From the NCBI GenBank assembly GCA_018671205.1, contig JABHIC010000201.1:1-13703 (forward strand): a stretch of DNA of 13,703 nucleotides, in the 5' to 3' direction. A model generated the notes under the pieces. The model saw only the letters and a program-made list of their open reading frames with translations. It was not told the origin of the DNA and searched no databases. Shown here piece by piece: positions 1 through 5,935 of the stretch (positions within the stretch are counted from its first letter, which is position 1; each line of letters opens with the position of its first letter). A program made the position numbers and the translations under genes. This DNA comes from Gammaproteobacteria bacterium. GTDB taxonomy: Bacteria; Pseudomonadota; Gammaproteobacteria; GCF-002020875.

Positions 1-584
1 AAAAATATACAATTCTTCCTAATACTGCGGGCTGTTTTACGGCAGAGGATGCGGTTCGTACCTGTCGTCTGGCTCGTGAGCTACTGAATGGACACAATCT
101 GGTCAAGCTGGAGGTGCTTGGCGATCAAAAGACACTATTTCCTGATATTACCGCAACCCTTGAGGCTACCAAAACATTGGTTGAGGATGGTTTTAAAGTG
201 ATGGTCTACACCTCCGATGACCCCCTGATTGCCAAACGGCTGGAGGAGATGGGGTGTGTTGCGGTGATGCCACTGGCTGCACCGATTGGCTCAGGTCTTG
301 GTATTCGCAACCCACACAATATTCGCCTGATTATCGAAAACGCCACGGTTCCCATTCTGGTGGATGCCGGGGTTGGCACCGCCTCTGATGCGGCCATTGC
401 GATGGAGCTGGGATGTGACGGTGTTCTGATGAATACCGCGATTGCTGCTGCTAAAAAGCCTGTACTGATGGCCTCTGCAATGAAAAAGGGAATTGAGGCG
501 GGACGTGAGGCCTTCCTTGCCGGAAGGATGGCTAAAAAGGCATATGCCAGCGCCTCTTCTCCACTGGATGGTCTCTCTCTTTGA
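1..584 (+). CDS. thiG: Thiazole synthase ThiG (5' end outside window)
   Basis: ThiG builds the thiazole phosphate ring of thiamine from 1-deoxy-D-xylulose 5-phosphate, dehydroglycine (or its equivalent) and the ThiS thiocarboxylate. The reading frame is open from base 3, so about 193 codons are visible and roughly the first quarter of the usual ~260-residue protein lies upstream. The frame shows LPNTAGCFTAEDAVR, then VKLEVLGD, whose lysine (codon 105-107) is the one that forms the imine with the sugar substrate in characterised ThiG. Further on come PIGSGLGIRNP and VDAGVGTASDAA, the phosphate-binding loops of the TIM barrel, and the family-typical end with AGRMAKK and ASASSP. A GTG at 114 is an internal codon, not a start. 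trmB follows 42 bases downstream, an arrangement also found in Pseudomonas. Cytoplasmic. Identification is secure. Confidence 0.97.
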   Translation, partial: KYTILPNTAGCFTAEDAVRTCRLARELLNGHNLVKLEVLGDQKTLFPDITATLEATKTLVEDGFKVMVYTSDDPLIAKRLEEMGCVAVMPLAAPIGSGLGIRNPHNIRLIIENATVPILVDAGVGTASDAAIAMELGCDGVLMNTAIAAAKKPVLMASAMKKGIEAGREAFLAGRMAKKAYASASSPLDGLSL

Positions 585-626
585 GGAAAGAGGTACCCCA
601 TTAGCCGTCTTGCCTCTGTCGTAGCT

Positions 627-1301
627 ATGAATATAACGCGTCCAATCCGCTCTTTTGTTCGTCGTGAGGGGCGAATAACTCGCAGTCAACGGTCTGCGCT
701 TGACCGGCTTTGGCACCGTTACGGAGTTGATACGGCTGTCCTGATTCAGCCACAGCAGCTCTTTAATCGTGAAGCCCCCCTTCATCTGGAGATTGGGTTT
801 GGAATGGGCGACAGTCTACTGGAGCTGGCACTTGCCGACCCCAACTCGGATTTTTTGGGCATTGAGGTTCACCGCCCCGGAGTTGGGCACCTGCTGGACC
901 GGATCGATAAAAATGGAGTAGACAATGTCCGGCTACTGAAGCAGGATGCCGTTGAGGTGCTGTCGCAACAAATTCCACCCAACAGCCTCGATTCAGTGAT
1001 GCTGTTTTTTCCTGATCCCTGGCACAAGAAGCGCCACCACAAACGCCGCATTGTACAGCCTCCCTTTATTGAGCTGATCCAGAGCCGACTCAAGAGCGGG
1101 GGCTGTTTCCACCTTGCTACCGACTGGGAGGAGTATGCCCAATGGATGATGAAACTGCTTTCAACCACAGCCGGCTTTCAGAACCAGGCGGGTAGTGGTC
1201 AATTTTCTCCTCGACCCGTAGAACGGCCCATTACTAAATTCGAAAAAAGAGGGCTGCGACTTGGGCATGGGGTGTGGGATCTTCTCTTTATCAAATCATA
1301 G
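627..1301 (+). CDS. trmB: tRNA (guanine-N7-)-methyltransferase TrmB
   Basis: TrmB uses S-adenosylmethionine to make m7G at position 46 in the variable loop of tRNAs. The 224-residue product is of normal length. It has the N-terminal SFVRREGRIT motif (residues 9-18), the SAM-binding EIGFGMG (55-61), the acidic E80 after the next strand, the PDPWHKKRHHKRR signature (129-141), a TDWEEY motif (165-170) and the C-terminal RPITKFEKRG (200-209) that closes the active site. The ATG at 627 has no good Shine-Dalgarno; AGAGG at 589-593 is 33 bases away. Translation may be coupled to thiG, whose stop is 42 bases upstream in the same frame. The gene ends 10 bases before the thioredoxin-like gene, suggesting one transcript. 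Confidence 0.97.
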   Translation: MNITRPIRSFVRREGRITRSQRSALDRLWHRYGVDTAVLIQPQQLFNREAPLHLEIGFGMGDSLLELALADPNSDFLGIEVHRPGVGHLLDRIDKNGVDNVRLLKQDAVEVLSQQIPPNSLDSVMLFFPDPWHKKRHHKRRIVQPPFIELIQSRLKSGGCFHLATDWEEYAQWMMKLLSTTAGFQNQAGSGQFSPRPVERPITKFEKRGLRLGHGVWDLLFIKS

Positions 1302-1311
1302 AATAACCAAT

Positions 1312-1944
1312 ATGAATTCCATTAAAAAATTGTTGCAACAGTGGCTTACAGAGTACCACCCCTTTACCCTTGTCCTCTATCTGACGGCGCTCTCGGTTGC
1401 TATGCTGCTGTTGTTTAAATTAGGTGTGGATTGGGGTGGGAGTGAAGTGGTTGCCCCTGTAGAGCAGAGAGAGGAGCGTTCTGCCCCGCAAGTTGATCTG
1501 CAAGAGAGCAACAGTGCCACAGTCAATGCCTGGGATCTTCCTTCTCTATCGATGCAAGATACGCAAGGGGTGACTCACACCATCAGTGACTGGAAAGGAA
1601 AAACCATTCTACTCAACTTCTGGGCCACCTGGTGCCCTCCCTGCAAACGAGAAATTCCAGAATTTATTGAATACCAACAAACCTATGGTAAGGACCGCTT
1701 TCAGATTATTGGTGTCGGTATTGACGAGCCGGAACGGATCATAAAGGAGACTGCCGCAATGCAGATCAACTATCCGGTTCTACTGGCCACCGATGCAGAG
1801 ATGATGAGCCATTGGGGGAATCACGATCAGGTTCTCCCCTACTCAGTAGTGATTGATCGCAGTGGTATCATTCGCTACATTCATCGTGGTCAACTGATGC
1901 CCTCTATCTTTGAGCAGACCATTAAACCCATTATTTTCGAATAG
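1312..1944 (+). CDS. Membrane-anchored TlpA/ResA-like thioredoxin
   Basis: This is a predicted periplasmic thiol:disulfide oxidoreductase tethered by an N-terminal helix. The 210-residue product has a basic, polar N-terminus, a hydrophobic segment at about residues 18-38, and a polar linker rich in Glu, Gln and Ser (about 42-70). A TlpA/ResA fold follows, with the active site WATWCPPCK (104-112; redox cysteines C108 and C111) and the cis-proline at P176 in VLPYSVV. An in-frame TTG at 1261 would add 17 residues but lies inside trmB and gives an unlikely N-terminus, so the ATG at 1312 is chosen. Relatives reduce apocytochrome c haem-binding cysteines or other periplasmic disulfides. Here it lies 23 bases before an SQR-like flavoprotein and upstream of a c-type cytochrome gene. 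Either cytochrome maturation or a direct sulfur-transfer role is possible; the substrate is not known from sequence. Confidence 0.9.
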   Translation: MNSIKKLLQQWLTEYHPFTLVLYLTALSVAMLLLFKLGVDWGGSEVVAPVEQREERSAPQVDLQESNSATVNAWDLPSLSMQDTQGVTHTISDWKGKTILLNFWATWCPPCKREIPEFIEYQQTYGKDRFQIIGVGIDEPERIIKETAAMQINYPVLLATDAEMMSHWGNHDQVLPYSVVIDRSGIIRYIHRGQLMPSIFEQTIKPIIFE

Positions 1945-1967
1945 CCGAATAATCTGAGATACTAATT

Positions 1968-3107
1968 ATGGATACCCCACAGGAACAGATTGTCATTCTT
2001 GGTGCAGGTTTTGCCGCACTCACCGCAGTCAAGACACTTCGTAAAAACCGCTTTACCGGCCTGATTACGATGGTTGCACCCCGTGCAATATTCTCCTATC
2101 TGCCCAGTACGATCTGGATCCCCTCTGGCATGCGTGACCGCGAAGATCTGGAGGTACCGCTGGAAAACTTCTTTGCCCGCTTCAATGTCCGCTTCCAGGC
2201 AGCAACTGTCACGGGCCTTAATCAGGAAGAGCAGCAGGTACTGTCCGATACCGGCTCCATCCACTATGACCGCCTGCTAATTGCCAGTGGTGCTCGCTTT
2301 ATCCAGAAGCTCCCCGGGATCAAAGAGCATGTCATCATCCCCTGCGATGGAATTTCTGCGGGAGAAAAAATTCGTGACCGGCTTGCGGCAATGGAAGGGG
2401 GAACCATTGCAATGGGCTTTGGAGGAAACCCGAAAGAGCCATCAGCCATGCGTGGCGGGCCTGTTTTTGAGTTTCTCTATGGAATTGATACCCTGCTGCG
2501 TAGACAGGGGCGCAGAGAGCAGTTTAAGTTAATCTTCTTCAGTCCCGCAGCAGAGCCAGGTAAACGTATGGGGCCCAAGGCGGTAAAAGGGCTGCTGCGA
2601 GAGATGGATAAACGGGGCATTGAGACTCATCTGGGTCATAAGATGAAAGGGTTTGCTGAAAACCGTGTAATCACCGAAGGGGGCGAATTTGAGAGCCAGC
2701 TCACCCTCTTCATGCCGGGGCTCACCGGCCCTGCATGGCTGGCCGATTCGGGCCTGCCTCTCTCTGCCGGTGGCTTTGTTGTTGCCGATCAGGGCGGACG
2801 TGTCGGTGGGGCGGAGCACATCTACGTTGCTGGAGACAGTGGCAGCTTTCCAGGACCGGAGTGGATGCCAAAACAGGCTCACATGGCAGACCTGCAGGCA
2901 GAGGCAGCGGTAAAAAATATGCTTTCCGATATTGCCGGGAGACCTGCTCAGCACCACTTCAAAGTGGAGCTGGTCTGTATTGTGGACTCCATCTCAACCG
3001 GAGTACTGGTCTATCGAGACATGAAACGGACCTTTCTCTTCAAGACCCCTCTGTTTCACTGGGCCAAGCTGCTCTTTGAGAAGCTCTATCTTCGCGGAGT
3101 ACGCTAA
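1968..3107 (+). CDS. SQR/FccB-superfamily FAD oxidoreductase lacking the middle cysteine
   Basis: A 379-residue flavoprotein of the sulfide:quinone oxidoreductase / flavocytochrome c family. Visible are the N-terminal dinucleotide fold VILGAGFAALTAV (9-21), the LLIASGA segment (103-109), a second Rossmann strand GTIAMGFGGNP (145-155), the C-terminal FAD motif IYVAGD (285-290), and PKQAHMADLQAEAA (301-314), which matches the SQR region lining flavin and quinone. The tail FHWAKLLFEKLYLRGVR (363-379) looks amphipathic, as in membrane-bound SQRs. There is no export signal. Only two cysteines exist: C126, at the position that links FAD in Aquifex SQR, and C337 in LVCIVD, at the position of the C-terminal redox cysteine. 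The middle redox cysteine is replaced within PSAMRGGP (158-165), where FccB has FRCPPGP. It may oxidise sulfide or polysulfide by an altered mechanism, or act on another substrate. Membership of the family is clear; the reaction is inferred. Confidence 0.8.
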   Translation: MDTPQEQIVILGAGFAALTAVKTLRKNRFTGLITMVAPRAIFSYLPSTIWIPSGMRDREDLEVPLENFFARFNVRFQAATVTGLNQEEQQVLSDTGSIHYDRLLIASGARFIQKLPGIKEHVIIPCDGISAGEKIRDRLAAMEGGTIAMGFGGNPKEPSAMRGGPVFEFLYGIDTLLRRQGRREQFKLIFFSPAAEPGKRMGPKAVKGLLREMDKRGIETHLGHKMKGFAENRVITEGGEFESQLTLFMPGLTGPAWLADSGLPLSAGGFVVADQGGRVGGAEHIYVAGDSGSFPGPEWMPKQAHMADLQAEAAVKNMLSDIAGRPAQHHFKVELVCIVDSISTGVLVYRDMKRTFLFKTPLFHWAKLLFEKLYLRGVR

Positions 3108-3170
3108 ATAACCCTACTAATAAAAAAGAGTTGTTGCAGCAGTAACGCTTCTTATGAAAGAATGCCTACT

Positions 3171-3190
3171 ATTCAAGTTGTCTCCTGAAT
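3171..3190. promoter_or_regulatory. Inverted repeat ATTCA-N10-TGAAT upstream of fccA (candidate operator)
   Basis: In the 197-base spacer between the SQR-like gene and fccA there is a perfect 5-base inverted repeat, ATTCA at 3171-3175 and TGAAT at 3186-3190, spaced by ten bases, about one helical turn. ATTC/GAAT-type half-sites have been described for sulfide-responsive ArsR proteins such as SqrR, but with different spacing as I recall it. A weak sigma-70-like pair (TTGTTG at 3131-3136, TATGAA at 3153-3158, 16 apart) would place it just downstream of a start site. A five-base repeat can arise by chance, so this is only a candidate. Confidence 0.25.
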
Positions 3191-3245
3191 CAGCTAATCA
3201 CTATTGGAGAGAAGTAGAGAGGAGCTGGGGGTATAGCACTGAATA

Positions 3246-3274
3246 ATTAGGGGATGGTTTTAGCCCCTTATAAT
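3246..3274 (+). promoter_or_regulatory. Candidate sigma-70 promoter for fccAB
   Basis: A perfect TATAAT lies at 3269-3274, about 31 bases before the fccA start, which would give a short leader carrying the strong ribosome site. The -35 region at the right distance (3246-3251, ATTAGG) is poor, so an activator or another sigma factor may be needed. A small stem AGGGG (3249-3253) / CCCCT (3264-3268) with a ten-base loop lies directly over the -35 to -10 spacer and could be a protein-binding site. The rest of the 3108-3304 spacer shows no ORF or RNA that I recognise. Confidence 0.4.
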
Positions 3275-3289
3275 AATGATCACAATAAT

Positions 3290-3296
3290 AAGGAGG
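3290..3296 (+). promoter_or_regulatory. Strong ribosome binding site that sets the fccA start
   Basis: AAGGAGG ends eight bases before ATG 3305. It decides the start against the in-frame ATG at 3254, which has no such site and would put 17 polar residues in front of a lipoprotein signal peptide. Confidence 0.8.
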
Positions 3297-3304
3297 ATCA
3301 ATTA

Positions 3305-3967
3305 ATGCAACTGAAGACGTTTGCAGTCACAGCACTTTCCGCTGCCATTATGGTCGGCTGTGCTACTACTCAGCAGCCTGCGGAACCCACAGCCACTAAG
3401 GTTGTTGCAAAAAAAGCAGCCCCTAAAGCTAAACCCAAGGTCATCTCGGGCGCATCTGGAGCCATGTTGGCAAGCACCTGTGAGGGATGTCACGGTACCG
3501 ATGGTATCAGTCAAGGGCCCGCCACCCCCTCTATTGCAGGGATGTCGGAGGATTATCTGATTGAGGCGATGGAAGAGTTCAGTGATGGTGATACCAAGTC
3601 CACCGTTATGGGCCGTGTCGCTAAAGGCTATACGGATGAAGAAATTGTCGCTATGTCGAAGTACTACGCAGGGATAGAGTATGGTAGTGCCGAGCAGAGT
3701 GCTGATGCAGCCACTCTTGCAAAAGGGGAGAGTCTACACAATAAATATTGTGAGAAATGTCACCATGATGGTGGTGCTGATGCCACAGATGACTCAGGCA
3801 TCCTTGCGGGACAGTGGAATCCATATCTCCACTACACCTTGCAAGATTTCATCAATGGTGACCGCGCTGTAGGCCGTAAGATGAAGAAAAAACTGGATCA
3901 GCTGCTGGCCAATGAGGGTCATGCCGGACTGGACGCTGTTGTCAGTTATTACGGTAGCCAAAAATAA
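3305..3967 (+). CDS. fccA: Diheme cytochrome c subunit of flavocytochrome c sulfide dehydrogenase, probable lipoprotein
   Basis: FccA accepts electrons from the FAD subunit FccB during periplasmic sulfide oxidation and passes them to soluble cytochromes or the respiratory chain. The 220-residue precursor has two CXXCH haem sites, CEGCH (59-63) and CEKCH (149-153). Likely distal methionine ligands are M102 in TVMGRVAKGYTDEE and M193 in GRKMKKK. HGTDGISQGPATPSIAGM after the first haem is typical of the FccA/cytochrome c4-like family. The N-terminus MQLKTFAVTALSAA is followed by MVGC, an acceptable lipobox with C19 as the lipid-bearing residue, and then a flexible Ala-Lys-Pro linker (33-45). Alanine at +2 would send it to the outer membrane under the E. 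coli rule. The start at 3305 is set by AAGGAGG. fccB begins 15 bases downstream. Lipidation is inferred; the cytochrome assignment is firm. Confidence 0.9.
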   Translation: MQLKTFAVTALSAAIMVGCATTQQPAEPTATKVVAKKAAPKAKPKVISGASGAMLASTCEGCHGTDGISQGPATPSIAGMSEDYLIEAMEEFSDGDTKSTVMGRVAKGYTDEEIVAMSKYYAGIEYGSAEQSADAATLAKGESLHNKYCEKCHHDGGADATDDSGILAGQWNPYLHYTLQDFINGDRAVGRKMKKKLDQLLANEGHAGLDAVVSYYGSQK

Positions 3968-3974
3968 GGAGGAG
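3968..3974 (+). promoter_or_regulatory. Strong ribosome binding site of fccB
   Basis: GGAGGAG begins right after the fccA stop codon and ends eight bases before the fccB ATG. Together with the fccA site it suggests efficient, matched translation of the two subunits; the neighbouring core genes mostly have weak sites. Confidence 0.75.
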
Positions 3975-3982
3975 AAGAGAAG

Positions 3983-5293
3983 ATGAGTACAAAACATTTT
4001 AACCGTAGAAACTTTCTCAAGGTATCGGGTGGCACATTAGGTGCGGCCGCTGCAGGATTCAGTCTCTACACCCCTTCAGCCTCTGCTGCCAAGGCTCGTG
4101 TTGTCGTGGTTGGAGGTGGTATGGGCGGAGCAACTGCCGCACGCTACCTCAAGAAGGCTGACCCCTCCATTGATGTTACCCTGGTTGAGGCCAACGCAAC
4201 CTACATGACCTGCTTTATGAGCAACTTTGTGGTTGTTGGTGAACGTGAGCTTGACTATCTGGCTCACGGCTATGATGGACTGAAGGCAGAGGGAATCAAT
4301 GTCGTTATTGATCGTGTGGTCGGCATTGATGATAATGCGGTAAAGACAGCGGGTGGTAAGACACTTGCTTTTGACCGCTGCATCGTCTCCCCTGGTGTTG
4401 GCTTCAAGTTTGTCGAGGGCCATAATGAAGAGGTTGCCAATACCTCAGTCACCCATGCCTGGAAAGCGGGTAAGCAGACTCAGCTGTTTCATGATCAGCT
4501 GACCTCAATGAAGGATGGAGGTACCGTTATTATCGGTGCACCACGCAACCCTTTCCGCTGCCCTCCCGGCCCTTATGAGCGTACCAGCCTGGTTGCTGGC
4601 TACCTCAAAAAGAATAAGCCGAAATCCAAGGTTATCGTTCTGGATCCTAAGGATAAATTCTCCAAGTTTGGCCTCTTTACTGAAGGATGGAGAATTCACT
4701 ACGGATACGGTACGGAAGACTCTCTGATTACCTGGGTGAAGGGTGCTGAAGGGGGAGCTATTGAGGCGGTTGATCCAGACTCTAATACGGTCTCTGCTGA
4801 GATTGAGGAGTTTTCTGCTGATGTGATCAATATTATTCCTGATCAGAAAGCGGGGGAGATCGCCTTTACTGCGGGTTTGGTAGATGATTCTGGCTGGTGT
4901 CCAGTTGACCTGCTCACTTTTGAGTCCACCATGCGCAAGAATATCCACATTCTTGGTGATGCCAGTAAGGCCAAGGGTATGCCAAAATCAGGCTATGCAG
5001 CCTCCTCTCAGGCCAAGGTTTGTGCTGCGGGTATTGTTGCACAGCTTAACGGCCATGCGCCGGGCTCTCCCGCCTACGTCAACACCTGCTATAGTGTGAT
5101 CTCTTTTGAACCCAAGGACGGTATCTCCGTTGCTGCAATCTACAAGTTGCGCGAAGATGGCTCCAAAATTCAGAAGATGTCTGGTGGCTTGACCCCTAGC
5201 GGAGACAAGAGAAATGCTGCTCACCGTGCCCGTGAGGTCGATTATGCATTGAGTTGGTATGAGAATATCACCTCCAATACATTTGCTGACTGA
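3983..5293 (+). CDS. fccB: Flavoprotein subunit of flavocytochrome c sulfide dehydrogenase
   Basis: FccB oxidises sulfide in the periplasm at a covalently bound FAD and a redox disulfide, passing electrons to FccA. The 436-residue precursor starts with a twin-arginine signal, NRRNFLK (7-13), followed by a weakly hydrophobic stretch and an ASA cleavage site, giving a mature start near A36. The FAD fold VVVVGGGMGGATAARYL (40-56) follows. C77 in YMTCFMSN corresponds to mature residue 42, the FAD-linking cysteine of Allochromatium FccB. C193 in FRCPPGPYER and C369 in VNTCYSV match the redox pair. HILGDASKAKGMPKSGYAA (322-340) is the second FAD and flavin-side motif, and residues about 365-433 form the C-terminal flavocytochrome c dimerisation domain. 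Tat export implies folding and FAD loading in the cytoplasm. The gene forms a two-gene unit with fccA and ends at a strong terminator. Very high confidence. Confidence 0.97.
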   Translation: MSTKHFNRRNFLKVSGGTLGAAAAGFSLYTPSASAAKARVVVVGGGMGGATAARYLKKADPSIDVTLVEANATYMTCFMSNFVVVGERELDYLAHGYDGLKAEGINVVIDRVVGIDDNAVKTAGGKTLAFDRCIVSPGVGFKFVEGHNEEVANTSVTHAWKAGKQTQLFHDQLTSMKDGGTVIIGAPRNPFRCPPGPYERTSLVAGYLKKNKPKSKVIVLDPKDKFSKFGLFTEGWRIHYGYGTEDSLITWVKGAEGGAIEAVDPDSNTVSAEIEEFSADVINIIPDQKAGEIAFTAGLVDDSGWCPVDLLTFESTMRKNIHILGDASKAKGMPKSGYAASSQAKVCAAGIVAQLNGHAPGSPAYVNTCYSVISFEPKDGISVAAIYKLREDGSKIQKMSGGLTPSGDKRNAAHRAREVDYALSWYENITSNTFAD

Positions 5294-5322
5294 TCCTTAG
5301 GGAAATGTAGCGGTTCAGACCG

Positions 5323-5359
5323 AAAACCCCGGAGGCATCAGATGCTTCCGGGGTTTTTT
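5323..5359. terminator. Strong, probably bidirectional, intrinsic terminator between fccB and arsR
   Basis: A stem of about 16 pairs (5323-5338 with 5342-5357, one G-T wobble, three-base loop CAG) has a CCCCGG/CCGGGG core. It is followed by T at 5354-5359 and flanked by A on the other side, so it can end both the fccAB transcript and the convergent arsR transcript. Confidence 0.93.
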
Positions 5360-5368
5360 GTTTTAGCT

Positions 5369-5387
5369 CACCATTGAGTTAATGGTG
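5369..5387. repeat. Second hairpin in the fccB-arsR spacer
   Basis: CACCATT at 5369-5375 and AATGGTG at 5381-5387 form a perfect seven-pair stem with a five-base loop (GAGTT). No U-run follows on either strand, so it is not a stand-alone terminator. It could protect the arsR mRNA 3' end or bind a protein. Apart from this and the terminator, 5294-5404 holds nothing I recognise. Confidence 0.5.
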
Positions 5388-5404
5388 GATTGGAGGATTC
5401 CAGG

Positions 5405-5740
5405 TTAATGCAGGGAGAGAGTCTCTGGAGTTTGGTTATCCCCACAGAAACACTCTTTTGCACTTGAAAGAATTTGCAGTACCTGCTGATCGGAAACCGA
5501 ACAGTAGATGCGGTTTCGTTCTCTTCTGGACTGCAAAATGCCCACCTTTCGTAGCACCTCTACGTGCTGAGAGATATTGCTCTGACTAGAGCCCACCTCT
5601 TTCATGATGTGTGTAACCATCTTCTCCTGAGCACCCACGGCATCAATAATTTTTAATCTCAATGGGTGACTAATAGCTTGCATCACCTTTGATACCCGAG
5701 CCATCTCTTTGCCTTCTTCAGGCAGATTCATTGATTCCAT
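5405..5740 (-). CDS. ArsR/SmtB-family transcriptional regulator
   Basis: A small winged-helix dimeric repressor. From the ATG at 5740 it has 111 residues; an ATG at 5752 would add four. The 5740 start is preferred because GGAGGA (5750-5745) lies four bases ahead of it and overlaps the upstream ATG. Positions below use the longer form. AISHPLRLKIIDAV (26-39) is the typical ArsR helix, the recognition helix is SSQSNISQHVEVLRKVGIL (55-73), and the wing is SRRERNRIYCSV (75-86). Cysteines are C84 in the wing and C101 and C103 in a CFC near the C-terminus. The cysteine in the second helix, used with a C-terminal one for persulfide sensing in SqrR/BigR, is absent (EKMVTHIM here). The gene converges on fccAB across a shared terminator and is separated from lipA by 183 bases. 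A role in controlling sulfide genes is inferred from position; a metal(loid) sensor is the alternative. Confidence 0.88.
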   Translation of the reverse strand: MESMNLPEEGKEMARVSKVMQAISHPLRLKIIDAVGAQEKMVTHIMKEVGSSQSNISQHVEVLRKVGILQSRRERNRIYCSVSDQQVLQILSSAKECFCGDNQTPETLSLH

Positions 5741-5744
5741 ACTA

Positions 5745-5750
5745 TCCTCC
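5745..5750 (-). promoter_or_regulatory. Ribosome binding site that decides the arsR start
   Basis: On the minus strand GGAGGA overlaps the first ATG (5752-5750) and sits four bases before the second ATG (5740-5738). This favours the second as the true start. Confidence 0.6.
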
Positions 5751-5777
5751 ATAAAGTATAGGGTTATTCTCCGCTAA

Positions 5778-5814
5778 TCATGATCTTCATGACATACGCA
5801 ATAGTACGTATACT
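5778..5814. promoter_or_regulatory. Palindromes upstream of arsR (candidate operator region)
   Basis: Two TCATGA palindromes (5778-5783 and 5787-5792) start nine bases apart, followed by the inverted repeat AGTA-CGTA-TACT at 5803-5814. They lie 38-74 bases upstream of the arsR start, where an autoregulatory operator would be expected. I see no convincing -35/-10 pair here. The rest of the 5741-5935 spacer contains only the hairpin listed separately. Confidence 0.3.
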
Positions 5815-5859
5815 TGATAGATATTGTTTATGGGCAGATGGATGTTGTGATAAATATTC

Positions 5860-5882
5860 GCTCACTCACCTCTTTAGTGAGC
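5860..5882 (-). terminator. Candidate terminator downstream of lipA
   Basis: GCTCACT (5860-5866) and AGTGAGC (5876-5882) form a perfect seven-pair stem with a nine-base loop, about 54 bases past the lipA stop. On the minus strand it is followed by GAATATTTATC, which is A/T-rich but not a clean U-run, so termination may be weak. Confidence 0.4.
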
Positions 5883-5935
5883 CGGAAGAAATTGTGTCGT
5901 AGTTGGGGAGTTTTGCAATTACCTCGATAGGCAAT

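Noticed and set aside
585..629. ATT at 600 as a trmB start, seven bases after AGAGG (589-593), in frame with ATG 627.
   Set aside because: The ATG at 627 already gives a typical TrmB N-terminus and length. The nine extra codons show no family resemblance, and an ATT start needs stronger support.
1261..1311. TTG at 1261 as start of the thioredoxin-like protein.
   Set aside because: It lies inside trmB and adds a polar 17-residue leader (with a cysteine) before a clean N-terminus and membrane anchor beginning at 1312.
3118..3160. Possible terminator after the SQR-like gene (AAGAG...TTCTT).
   Set aside because: Pairing breaks after a few bases and no U-run follows, so no terminator can be supported. 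Read-through into fccAB remains possible.
3254..3304. ATG at 3254 as the fccA start.
   Set aside because: It has no ribosome site, overlaps the promoter-like region, and hides the signal peptide that begins at 3305 behind AAGGAGG.
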